Origin: Lachnospiraceae bacterium UBA7143
GTDB lineage: Bacteria; Bacillota; Clostridia; Lachnospirales; Lachnospiraceae
NCBI GenBank assembly: GCA_002491905.1
Contig: DKWV01000027.1
Span: forward strand, 1-35,187
Length of the DNA stretch: 35,187 bases
Direction: 5' to 3'
Under the pieces are notes generated by a model. That model worked only from the letters and a program-made list of their open reading frames with translations. It had not been told where the DNA came from and searched no databases. Below, one piece after another: positions 1 to 7,270 of this stretch (positions within the stretch are counted from its first letter, which is position 1; the number at the start of each line of letters is the position of its first letter). Position numbers and translations under genes: made by a program.

Positions 1-599
1 GTTTTCATTTTAATTATTGATATTCTATTCATGTCTACATCAAATAATACCTGAATCGCTTCGATTATGTCCCTTCGCACCTGCGCCCGGTCCGCCCCCT
101 GCGCAATCACCACAACCCCCTTCACATCGGGGGATATGGTCTTAACCACAAGCGGTACCTCCTGTCCCCTTTCATCTACTGTGCGGACAACTGTTTTGTC
201 CAGTCTGTTCTCGGAAATATGGCGGTTTCCTCCCGCCGCGTCAGCCTCCGTCGTGTCCGAAATCTCCTCCGTCCCGTCTCTGGCAAGAACCATCTCCTCC
301 GATTCTCCCGTATAAATCAATACCCTGACTTTGCCCGCTCCCTCCACACACCGCAGGCTTTCCTCCAGTTTTTCCTCCCAGTACGTAACATAATCTGAGT
401 CATTCTCTCCTTCGAACGTCTGTTTGTCCTCTATCATACCCCCTGATGTGTCCAATAAACGGGGCTTTGATTTTTCTTTTTCCACCGGCAGCGAAATCAC
501 GCAGAGCAGGATACCCGCCAGAATCAGGATCAGGCATTGGTCCTTTCTGAGTTTTCTGTCTCCGCCGATGCGCTTAAAAAGCTTCTTAGCCTCTTCCAT
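1..599 (-). CDS. spoIIIAG: Stage III sporulation protein AG, 3' end cut off
   Basis: Partial gene: the frame is open to the left edge, so about 199 residues are seen and the C-terminus is missing. SpoIIIAG is a bitopic membrane protein that forms a large ring in the intermembrane space of the SpoIIIA-SpoIIQ channel between mother cell and forespore. The visible protein begins MEEAKKLFKRIGG, has one transmembrane helix at about residues 20-37 (CLILILAGILLCVISL), then a soluble region that includes the characteristic GAGKVRVLIYTGESEE stretch and a VVKTISPDVKGVVVIAQGA segment typical of the ring-building domain. The start overlaps the end of spoIIIAF by 14 bases, indicating translational coupling. 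spoIIIAH is expected just beyond the edge. Identification is firm from order and motifs. Confidence 0.93.
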   Translation of the reverse strand, partial: MEEAKKLFKRIGGDRKLRKDQCLILILAGILLCVISLPVEKEKSKPRLLDTSGGMIEDKQTFEGENDSDYVTYWEEKLEESLRCVEGAGKVRVLIYTGESEEMVLARDGTEEISDTTEADAAGGNRHISENRLDKTVVRTVDERGQEVPLVVKTISPDVKGVVVIAQGADRAQVRRDIIEAIQVLFDVDMNRISIIKMK

Positions 600-1167
600 C
601 CCGCCTCACCTCCACTCTTTCCTCCTCCATTCCCAGAAGCGCGGCAAACCGTGTCCGGTAATCCGAAAAAGTTTCACCCGAAGCGGTTTCCTGCGGTTGT
701 CCGATTACAATTTCCTCAACCCCGATTTCGCCACATTCCCCCTCTCCCGCTCTCTCCTTCATCAGAATTTCAACTTCCGGCAGAAGCGTTTCTGTCTCCG
801 CCCCGGATTCCCGGTCAAACCGAATGGAAACACGGCTCACAAAATATGCATCCCCTTCCAGTTCCCGGTTTAGCCGTTCCATCACCTCCGACTCCATGCG
901 GTCAACCACCTCTCCTGCCGCTCCTTGCGTCTGTGTCCCCATCTCAAGGTCCGGCATATCCATCATCTCCTCCCATTTTTCCCGGAGAATCTGCGGTTCC
1001 TCCCACGGTATCCCCGCCAACTGTAAAACAGGCTTCAGAAAAAGAAGCAGTATGATAATGCCTGACACCGATTTGATATACTTTCCGTACTGTTTTCCCG
1101 GCGCAAAATGAATCACCGCCTGCGCCGCAATCATAAAGATGCCGATCTCCCTGAGCGTGTCAAGCAT
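586..1167 (-). CDS. spoIIIAF: Stage III sporulation protein AF
   Basis: A 193-residue membrane protein of the SpoIIIA complex. Two hydrophobic segments lie near the N-terminus (about residues 8-22 and 32-52), followed by a mostly charged soluble domain with RIRFDRE-like and VEEIVIGQ segments; this two-helix-plus-soluble-domain layout and the length fit SpoIIIAF. The ATG follows a GGAGGTGG ribosome binding site at about 8 bases. It lies 14 bases after spoIIIAE and overlaps spoIIIAG, in the same order as in Bacillus and Clostridium. In the family it is needed for assembly of the engulfment-stage channel; its precise role is not well defined. Confidence 0.93.
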   Translation of the reverse strand: MLDTLREIGIFMIAAQAVIHFAPGKQYGKYIKSVSGIIILLLFLKPVLQLAGIPWEEPQILREKWEEMMDMPDLEMGTQTQGAAGEVVDRMESEVMERLNRELEGDAYFVSRVSIRFDRESGAETETLLPEVEILMKERAGEGECGEIGVEEIVIGQPQETASGETFSDYRTRFAALLGMEEERVEVRRDGRG

Positions 1168-1181
1168 TCCGCCACCTCCAT

Positions 1182-2258
1182 TCAGCGTACAGCCTGTCCC
1201 GCGGAATAACTGATAATAGCCACCTGGATCATAAACATGCCAACTGAGGTCAGGGCAATCCGCAAAAGCATTAAATTCCCTTCGCCCACACGGCTTGCGC
1301 AGTTTGTCAGCCGCTTATCGCTTATGATGCCGATAAGAGCCGCACCCAGCTTAATCACGCAGGCTGTCAGGGCAATCTTTAACACAGGAACCGCGCAGAG
1401 CGCAACAAGCGTCAGCGTCATATAAATCCCCAGGCTGTTTTTTACCAGCACGGCAGATCCGAGTACCATCTCAAACATCCCCTCCGTCAGTCCGCCTACT
1501 CCCGGCATCGCAGAGAGCGCCTTCTTTACCGCCGATGACTGCAGGGAATCAATAACCGGTGATATCATCGACTGTAACAGACTGAAACCGGTAATCAGCC
1601 AGGCGGAAGCCTTCAGACTGCCCTTAATTACCTTCTCTGAAAGCTCTAAAAGAAGGGCCAGCTTTTCCTCCAGCCAGATTCCGTTAATCACCGTCATCAG
1701 GACATAAGCATAGACAAATGGAACCAGCACGGAAAGATAGCCCCACTCAATGAGATAGACCGCCACCAGCAGAAGCTGATAATACACCGAAGCCGAAACG
1801 GCTCCCGAAGCTCCACCCACAGCCAGAATGTATGTCGGAATATAAAGCCTGACAAAAGTCACTACACCGTTCAATATTTCTTTCACAGTGTCCGCCGTCT
1901 CCACAAAAAACTTAAGAAGCACCGCAATAAGCAGCAGATAAATGAGATAAAAAGCAATATCCGATACCTGGTGATCCTGAAAGAGATCGGCAAAATTGGA
2001 AAAGAGAGCCGCCGCTACTCCCAGCACAAGAATTGATAAAAATAACACACGAAATTCTTCTTTCTGAAACAGGACGGCGCCCGATATACCGCCGCACAGC
2101 TTCCGAAGCGCCTCCCCGATCTGCCCTCCCATAATATCAGCAAGTACTGCTTTCCCGTCAAAAGAATAGGCAGGAAACAGCCTCTCAAAATCTCTGGTAA
2201 CAGAATCCATCTCCATCTGCTCCCACACAAGAGCGCTCTCCTGTGGTCCCATCCGCAT
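1182..2258 (-). CDS. spoIIIAE: Stage III sporulation protein AE
   Basis: A 358-residue polytopic membrane protein, the largest integral subunit of the SpoIIIA channel. Many hydrophobic helices run from about residue 65 to the end, with conserved family stretches such as SAMPGVGGLTEGMFE and NLMLLRIALTSVGMF. The start ATG is preceded by GGGAGGAGG seven to eight bases upstream, so it is well supported. Odd point: SpoIIIAE of B. subtilis is about 400 residues and begins with a cleavable signal peptide, whereas this protein begins directly with a soluble segment (MRMGPQESALVWEQ), and the in-frame codons upstream do not encode a hydrophobic leader. The gene starts 23 bases after spoIIIAD. Confidence 0.94.
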   Translation of the reverse strand: MRMGPQESALVWEQMEMDSVTRDFERLFPAYSFDGKAVLADIMGGQIGEALRKLCGGISGAVLFQKEEFRVLFLSILVLGVAAALFSNFADLFQDHQVSDIAFYLIYLLLIAVLLKFFVETADTVKEILNGVVTFVRLYIPTYILAVGGASGAVSASVYYQLLLVAVYLIEWGYLSVLVPFVYAYVLMTVINGIWLEEKLALLLELSEKVIKGSLKASAWLITGFSLLQSMISPVIDSLQSSAVKKALSAMPGVGGLTEGMFEMVLGSAVLVKNSLGIYMTLTLVALCAVPVLKIALTACVIKLGAALIGIISDKRLTNCASRVGEGNLMLLRIALTSVGMFMIQVAIISYSAGQAVR

Positions 2259-2281
2259 CAGGCCTCCTCCCGAAACATTCT

Positions 2282-2668
2282 CTATCCCGCAATCGTCTGT
2301 ATGCTCTCCATCAGGGAAAACAGCACAGGCATTCCCAGAGATAGAATATAGAGCTTACCAAGCATCTCCACCTGTCCTGCCACCCCGGCGTACCCTGCAT
2401 CCTTGCAGATTCCCGCGCAAAACTCACAGGCATAGGTGGCACCCACTGCCTTTAGGAGCAGCGTCAGATAACTGTAATTTTCCTGTAGATACCCCCGCAG
2501 CAGCTCCATCCCCGACAGGATCTGCATAAAATAACGCATGATATATTCCAACATCACAAAGCAGACCGCAAGCGCTACATACACGCCGTATTCCGCCCTG
2601 TGGCTCTTCAGCGATACCGCAAGCAGCACGCCGACCACACCGATTACCCCTGCCTTTACCATATCCAT
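2282..2668 (-). CDS. spoIIIAD: Stage III sporulation protein AD
   Basis: A 128-residue small integral membrane protein with about four hydrophobic segments, matching SpoIIIAD in length and place. I chose the ATG at 2668 (MDMVKAGVIGVVG) over an in-frame TTG eight codons upstream, because AGGAG sits about ten bases before this ATG and overlaps the spoIIIAC stop codon, a typical coupled start. SpoIIIAC and SpoIIIAD are related small membrane proteins that form the base of the channel in the mother-cell membrane. A conserved-looking C-terminal part reads LGKLYILSLGMPVLFSLME. Confidence 0.92.
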   Translation of the reverse strand: MDMVKAGVIGVVGVLLAVSLKSHRAEYGVYVALAVCFVMLEYIMRYFMQILSGMELLRGYLQENYSYLTLLLKAVGATYACEFCAGICKDAGYAGVAGQVEMLGKLYILSLGMPVLFSLMESIQTIAG

Positions 2669-2681
2669 ACTATTCAATCTC

Positions 2682-2876
2682 CTATAAATCAAATAACCTC
2701 TGCATCATCACAAACAGATCATATATGTACGGAACAATCCAAGTTAAAACAAGAATTAACCCGGCAAGGCTAATTAGAAAGGCATGGTCCTCTCTTCCGC
2801 TATGTTTTAAAACTTGATTTAATATTGTGACCAAGATGCCGACCGCCGCTATCTTGAAAATCAGACTTACGCTCAT
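2682..2876 (-). CDS. spoIIIAC: Stage III sporulation protein AC
   Basis: A 64-residue protein with two transmembrane helices, the smallest member of the operon. The start at 2876 (MSVSLIFKIAAVG) has GGGGAGG five bases upstream; an upstream in-frame start would add only MTDRGGR and is less likely. The HSGREDHAFLISLAGLILVL segment between and in the helices is typical of SpoIIIAC. Its length and position between AB and AD leave little doubt. It is short enough to be lost in routine gene calling. Confidence 0.93.
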   Translation of the reverse strand: MSVSLIFKIAAVGILVTILNQVLKHSGREDHAFLISLAGLILVLTWIVPYIYDLFVMMQRLFDL

Positions 2877-2893
2877 CCGTCCTCCCCTGTCCG

Positions 2894-3412
2894 TCACAGC
2901 AGCAGAATTGCCAGGAGCAGTCCTGTCAGTATGCTGACGCTGCGTATCATTTTTGACCTGTTCGCACAGGTTTCCTCCGCCTTCCGGTATCTGCCCTCCA
3001 GAAAGGCTTCCGCCTGGCCGATGCGTCCGGCCTGGCCGCGCTCCTCCCGAAAACTCAGGTTCTTTGCAAGCTCCGTCACCGTCCGCCGCTCATCTTCCCG
3101 CAGAGGCAGCGGCTCCAAACAGCTTCCCAGCTCCTCCTCCCACACCTTCGGAAACTCTATGCCGTCCTCCCCCGCCGTCCGCTTATAGATTCTGCAGAAG
3201 CATTCAGAATAGCACGTGTCATTTAATTCTGCCAGAAGCAGGCATATTTCCGGCAGGGTATGCTTTCCGTAGGCGATCTCACTTTTCATCTGCCCCAGCA
3301 TATAAAACAGCGTCCTTAAATGTCTCACCCGTTCCTTCTCCCGTCCGGCCAGACTGCTCCCCCAGCCTGCGCAGCCTGCCAGAATACAAAAAAAGCCTAC
3401 CGCTTTATACAT
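2894..3412 (-). CDS. spoIIIAB: Stage III sporulation protein AB
   Basis: A 172-residue protein with an N-terminal hydrophobic helix (residues 3-24), a soluble helical middle and a C-terminal hydrophobic helix (RSVSILTGLLLAILLL), the standard SpoIIIAB layout. The family has a fold similar to GspF/PilC-type inner-membrane proteins of type II secretion systems, which supports the view of SpoIIIA as a secretion-like machine. The ATG has AAGGAAGG about seven bases upstream and overlaps the end of spoIIIAA by 16 bases, so the two are translationally coupled. Confidence 0.93.
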   Translation of the reverse strand: MYKAVGFFCILAGCAGWGSSLAGREKERVRHLRTLFYMLGQMKSEIAYGKHTLPEICLLLAELNDTCYSECFCRIYKRTAGEDGIEFPKVWEEELGSCLEPLPLREDERRTVTELAKNLSFREERGQAGRIGQAEAFLEGRYRKAEETCANRSKMIRSVSILTGLLLAILLL

Positions 3413-4347
3413 GGTTTTCCTTCCTTATCATAAATTCCGGCAATCCCGGACGCGCCCAGTCTCCGATCCAGCATCACATATCTCTCAAACAGCCCCTGTT
3501 CCATTACATACCGCATGTAATCTTTCTGTCTGATTTCCTCCAGGGAACCGCCGTGAATCGTAGCTAACAGCTTACAGCCACATCCACCGGCCATCTGCAG
3601 AGCCTGTACATCCGCAAGACTCCCAAGCTCATCCACCGCCAGCACCTTGGGCGCCATAGAACGGATCAACAGCATCATTCCCTCCACTTTCGGACAGCTG
3701 TCCAACACATCTGTGCGGATCCCCACATCGTTCTGCGCAACGCCCAGATAACTTCCCGCAATCTCTGAACGTTCATCCACCACGCTTACATTGACCCCGG
3801 GGCCGTATCGCGTCCCCTCCGATACCTGCCTGATAAGATCCCGCAGCATCGTGGTCTTTCCGCCGCCCGGCGGAGATACCAGAAGCGTGCTCATCACCCG
3901 CCCCTCCTCAAACAGATAGGGCATCAACGCGTCTGCCGCACCCCGTACCTGATGGGCGATGCGGATATTTAAATAACGTATGTATTTCATATTCTTGATC
4001 CGGCCTTCCCCGTCCAGAATCACCTGGCCTGCCAGCCCGATCCGATGGCCGCCCTGCACGGTCAGAAAACCCTGTCTGATCTCATCCGCAAAGGCGTAAA
4101 TGGAATATCTGCACAGGTGCCGGAGCATATTCTCAAGTTCCTCCGGCTCAGGTTTGGCCGCTTCTTCCGGCCTGTCCACAATCTTCCCCTGCGTGTTCAC
4201 AAAAAATTCCCTGCTGTCAATCAACACAGTCAAAGGCATACCGGAACGGATCCTGATTTCCTGAAGCTGCTCCGCCTGCTTTGCCGCCTCCCGCCATCTT
4301 CCCCGGCTCTCTTCCGGGAACAGACTAAGAACCGCCTCCTCGCGCAT
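3397..4347 (-). CDS. spoIIIAA: Stage III sporulation protein AA, AAA+ ATPase
   Basis: A 316-residue cytosolic ATPase that energises the SpoIIIA channel; the family resembles secretion ATPases of type II/IV systems. A Walker A loop SPPGGGKTT lies at residues 158-166, and a Walker B-like KVLAVDELG segment follows. The GGHRIGLAGQ stretch near residue 100 is also typical. I chose the ATG at 4347 (MREEAVLSLFPEE), which has AGGGGGGA about five bases upstream, rather than in-frame starts at 4371 or 4392; the 4392 start would overlap the putative promoter. This is the first gene of the operon. Confidence 0.93.
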   Translation of the reverse strand: MREEAVLSLFPEESRGRWREAAKQAEQLQEIRIRSGMPLTVLIDSREFFVNTQGKIVDRPEEAAKPEPEELENMLRHLCRYSIYAFADEIRQGFLTVQGGHRIGLAGQVILDGEGRIKNMKYIRYLNIRIAHQVRGAADALMPYLFEEGRVMSTLLVSPPGGGKTTMLRDLIRQVSEGTRYGPGVNVSVVDERSEIAGSYLGVAQNDVGIRTDVLDSCPKVEGMMLLIRSMAPKVLAVDELGSLADVQALQMAGGCGCKLLATIHGGSLEEIRQKDYMRYVMEQGLFERYVMLDRRLGASGIAGIYDKEGKPCIKR

Positions 4348-4390
4348 TCCAATCCCCCCTTGTCTCATTACAATATATGAAGCTTTGTCC

Positions 4391-4420
4391 AAGTTATGCT
4401 TTGAAAAAATGACATAATTT
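4391..4420 (-). promoter_or_regulatory. Possible sigma-E promoter of the spoIIIA operon
   Basis: On the minus strand, CATAACTT (4391-4398) resembles the sigma-E -10 element CATACANT, with a weak AAATTAT (4414-4420) at -35 and a 15-base spacer. It would give a leader of about 36 bases before spoIIIAA. spoIIIA is transcribed by sigma-E in B. subtilis. The -35 match is poor, so this is a suggestion only. Confidence 0.3.
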
Positions 4421-4442
4421 GTCTAGCCTGAAAAAACCAGTG

Positions 4443-4470
4443 GCATTTCCCGTGAAAAGAGGGTAGAATA
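4443..4470 (+). promoter_or_regulatory. Promoter candidate of the PHP gene (sigma-A or sigma-F type)
   Basis: GGGTAGAATA (4461-4470) fits the published sigma-F -10 consensus GGNNANAHTR fully. GCATT (4443-4447) is close to the sigma-F -35 (GYATA), though the 13-base spacer is about two bases short. The same DNA can be read as a sigma-A promoter: GTGGCA (4440-4445), 18 bases, TAGAAT (4464-4469). The sequence cannot decide between them. Confidence 0.35.
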
Positions 4471-4500
4471 GATAAGGAAAAAGTTAAAAGAGGGATATAT

Positions 4501-5331
4501 ATGAAGCTGGACATGCATTGTCATACAAAAGAAGGTTCCCCCGACGGGAAACTGGAACTGTTGGAAAATATTTCGATTTTAAAACAGAAAGGCTATCAGG
4601 GGATGCTCATTACAGACCATAACTCCTACAAGGCCTACCGCTATTATAAAAAGTTAAAGGAAAAACCGGACGATTTTGTTGTCCTTAAGGGAATAGAATA
4701 CGATACTATAAACGCGGGACACATGCTCATCGTCATGCCGTCCGGCGTCAATCTGCCGATTCTGGAGCTGCGGGGCCTTCCCCTCATTCTCCTCATCGAG
4801 ATCGTTCATTTTTACGGTGGGATTATCGGGCCCGCCCATCCCTGTGGAGAAAAGTTTTTAAGTGTCTGCAACACGGTGCGGGGCAGGCTCTACGAACATA
4901 TCTACCAGAAATTTGACTTTGTTGAGGGATACAATGCCTGTGAGGACGCGGATTCCAACATGCGCGCCATGTCGCTTGCCAGAAAATATAATCTGCCCTG
5001 TTTCGGCGGCAGCGATTCCCACAAAGAGGACTGCGCCGGTTTCGGTTACACGATTCTGCAGGAGGACATATCCTCCGAGACAGAACTAATCAACTATATC
5101 CGCTCCGGCAAGCCCACCATGATCGGTGGCCGCCACTATATGCACACCACGAAAGCAAAGCTCGGAAAAGTGAACAATGTGCTGGTATATTCGTTCTGGC
5201 TCTACAATAAATTTCTTGCGCTGTTTCGCCGCAAGGCACGCAATTTCGAGCTGATGGAAAATCAGCTTCTTGATTCCATCCGCGCCGGAAAGCGCAAAAA
5301 GCCGCGCTACATTCCGCTTGGAGACGAATAA
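4501..5331 (+). CDS. PHP-domain metal-dependent phosphoesterase
   Basis: A 276-residue protein of the PHP superfamily (the fold of histidinol phosphatase and the DNA polymerase III alpha PHP domain). The metal-binding set is complete: HCH at residues 6-8, TDH ending at 40, E66, H74, H113 in GPAHPCGE, and GSDSH with D172 and H174. The substrate cannot be told; standalone PHP proteins include nucleases and small-molecule phosphatases. The C-terminal 70 residues are basic (LFRRKARNF, RAGKRKKPRY). Start: ATG with AGAGGG seven bases upstream. It is divergent from the sporulation operon and convergent with the next gene, so it is probably monocistronic. Confidence 0.85.
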   Translation: MKLDMHCHTKEGSPDGKLELLENISILKQKGYQGMLITDHNSYKAYRYYKKLKEKPDDFVVLKGIEYDTINAGHMLIVMPSGVNLPILELRGLPLILLIEIVHFYGGIIGPAHPCGEKFLSVCNTVRGRLYEHIYQKFDFVEGYNACEDADSNMRAMSLARKYNLPCFGGSDSHKEDCAGFGYTILQEDISSETELINYIRSGKPTMIGGRHYMHTTKAKLGKVNNVLVYSFWLYNKFLALFRRKARNFELMENQLLDSIRAGKRKKPRYIPLGDE

Positions 5332-5357
5332 GGCAGACCCATTATCTCTCTGCCTTA
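5329..5357. terminator. Bidirectional hairpin between convergent genes
   Basis: TAAGGCAGA (5329-5337) pairs perfectly with TCTGCCTTA (5349-5357) across an 11-base loop. The stem includes the PHP gene's stop codon and reaches into the last codons of the opposite gene. A U-tract is lacking on both strands, so termination would be modest. Confidence 0.55.
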
Positions 5358-6289
5358 TCGTTAGCTATCTCCTTCAACTCCTCAAACTCACTCTCATATT
5401 CATCACTCCGCATGGTCGGGTTGTTTCGGATCATATCTCGCTTGTAAAAATCCAGAAGCCTTCCATAGCCTGTCTCACGCTCCAGATAGAGACTGAACTT
5501 GCCGCGCAGTTCGGCAATTTCTTCCCTGACGCTCTCCCCGTAAGCTGACGGTCTGCTCAAAAGCGCTTCCTTTATCATGGCAAACCCCTGCTCCAGTCCG
5601 ACAGTCAGATCTTTTACACGCGTCCCCCTGCGCTCTTCCCTGTCAAGACGTTTCTGTTCTTTCTCGTCATTGCTAAACGCTATCAGCACATCAAGCCGCT
5701 TCTGCATGCGCAGCAGTTCCTCCTTCATACCCACGAGCCTGACCATAAGATCGCGCAGATCAAGGGCCGCCTTAAAGGAAAGCGTGAAATCCGCCACAAT
5801 ATAGACTGTAAGCAGCACGGTCAAATGATGTAACAGTTTTTCCGGCATAGAGTACATCAACTGTTCAATCGGCCTGTGTATCACCCTTGTCATCAAAATG
5901 GTAAAAAAGCCCCATGCAATCGAAGATTTCAGGCAGATATGCCCCTTATAGTTCATAAACCGCCCCGTATAATCCCAGTATCTCACCTTAAAGAGCGCCT
6001 CCATGACAACCCCCGTCACATACTCGAGCGCCGTCGCGCCAATCACACCCGCGATATAGGTGAGAAACACATTGTCCACAAAGGGCATGGATACCACCAG
6101 CATCATAATCGCCCCGCTGCCGTACAACGGTAAAAAGGGGCCTCTCATAAAGCCCCTGTTTACCCATTTGCGAGATTTAAGCGATACGAAAACCGACTCG
6201 AAACACCAGCCTCCGAAACAATAGAAATAGAATAAAAAAAGCCATTGAAATCCTGTATAACCAAACATAATCTTTAACCTTTCATCCAT
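5342..6289 (-). CDS. CmpB-type putative ABC transporter membrane protein (PF06541-like)
   Basis: A 315-residue membrane protein. The N-terminal half has several transmembrane helices and the family signature: GGWCFESVFVSLKSRKW followed by VNRGFMRGPFLPLYGSG (about residues 25-57). This is the pattern of the 'putative ABC-transporter type IV' family; evidence that these are real transporters is thin. The last 120 residues are soluble and charged, with heptad-like KEELLRMQKRLDVL suggesting a coiled coil. The start codon overlaps the stop of the upstream CobW-like gene by one base (TGATG), so the two are translationally coupled. No function can be assigned. Confidence 0.75.
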   Translation of the reverse strand: MDERLKIMFGYTGFQWLFLFYFYCFGGWCFESVFVSLKSRKWVNRGFMRGPFLPLYGSGAIMMLVVSMPFVDNVFLTYIAGVIGATALEYVTGVVMEALFKVRYWDYTGRFMNYKGHICLKSSIAWGFFTILMTRVIHRPIEQLMYSMPEKLLHHLTVLLTVYIVADFTLSFKAALDLRDLMVRLVGMKEELLRMQKRLDVLIAFSNDEKEQKRLDREERRGTRVKDLTVGLEQGFAMIKEALLSRPSAYGESVREEIAELRGKFSLYLERETGYGRLLDFYKRDMIRNNPTMRSDEYESEFEELKEIANDKAER

Positions 6290-7218
6290 CAGACAAAGCT
6301 GATGACTTCCTCTTTCGGTGCCTTCGTGTGCTCCACGTTTAAGGCCCGCAGTACCGGGCCCTCTCCCTGATACTGCTCAAAATACGATTTTTCCACCCGG
6401 GCCGTAACTTTCACCCACTGCTGATCCTTCAGCGCATCCGTCTGTCCGTACTCGCAGGCATATCCCAAAAAAGCCATATCTTCCGCACAGCAGGTCATAG
6501 CCATACGCCCCGGCACAAAATAGCCTTTGGGAAACTGCTTCGGCTTCAATACCATCCCCACAAAGGAAACTGTCTTTCCTTCATAGCGCTCCGGATGATC
6601 CATAGTATCCAGATACCATATCCCATAACGCTCGTTGTCTAATTCTATTACAGGCGCTTTCAGGTCGTAGGGCAGATCCTCTTCCATAATCTCATTGATC
6701 TCCCCATTGGAATCCTCAAATACAATCTCGGCCTTGGGATTGATCGCCTTCACGTTCCGCTTATAGTTGCCAAGATCTTCCACCCCGTCACAGCGGTTAA
6801 AGATAATCAGCTCCGACTTTCTGATCTGCTCTGCAAGCAGCGACTTCATATTGGTAAAATACATAGGGAAGGTGGCCGCGTTGATGGTTGTGATCTGCTG
6901 CTCTATCTTCCAGTGCCACGGGAGCTTCATCTCCTTATAATTCCACATGCCGTTAAATTCAATAATAATGCGCTCCGGCTTATGCTTCTTTTCCAGCTCA
7001 ATCAACCTGTTCGGCGTAAAGTCCGCCTCCTCGTCAATCACTTCAAGCACCGTGCGGCTCTGCCGAAGGAGCGCCTCGTCATACTCAATCTCACCCTCCT
7101 CGCAGAGAATGAGCAGCGTTTTCCCCCGCACCTGAAAATAGGGCTGCCCCAGCGTATAAGTAATAAACTCCGTTTTCCCGCTCTCCAAAAATCCGTTTAT
7201 CATATAAACCGGTTTCAT
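6289..7218 (-). CDS. CobW-like GTPase fused to a YcgQ/DUF1980-like C-terminal domain
   Basis: A 309-residue protein from the ATG at 7218 (MKPVYMINGFLESG); AGGAAGG lies about 11 bases upstream, and the longer frame would run 23 bases into the preceding gene. The N-terminal part is a G3E/COG0523 GTPase: P-loop GFLESGKT (residues 9-16), an IIIEFNGMWN switch-like segment and NRCD in place of NKxD. The CxCC metal motif of true CobW chaperones is absent (LILCEEGE instead). The last ~100 residues (GKTVSFVGMV, then GYFVPGRMAMTCCAEDMAF and WVKVTARVE) resemble the C-terminal domain of YcgQ/TIGR03943 proteins, which act with YcgR-type permeases. A metal-related role is inferred. The stop overlaps the next start by one base. 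Confidence 0.75.
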   Translation of the reverse strand: MKPVYMINGFLESGKTEFITYTLGQPYFQVRGKTLLILCEEGEIEYDEALLRQSRTVLEVIDEEADFTPNRLIELEKKHKPERIIIEFNGMWNYKEMKLPWHWKIEQQITTINAATFPMYFTNMKSLLAEQIRKSELIIFNRCDGVEDLGNYKRNVKAINPKAEIVFEDSNGEINEIMEEDLPYDLKAPVIELDNERYGIWYLDTMDHPERYEGKTVSFVGMVLKPKQFPKGYFVPGRMAMTCCAEDMAFLGYACEYGQTDALKDQQWVKVTARVEKSYFEQYQGEGPVLRALNVEHTKAPKEEVISFV

Positions 7219-7270
7219 ACATCCGCTTCCTTCCTGGCCTCTTTCCTTCGCATCTGCGTTTTCCTGTCCC

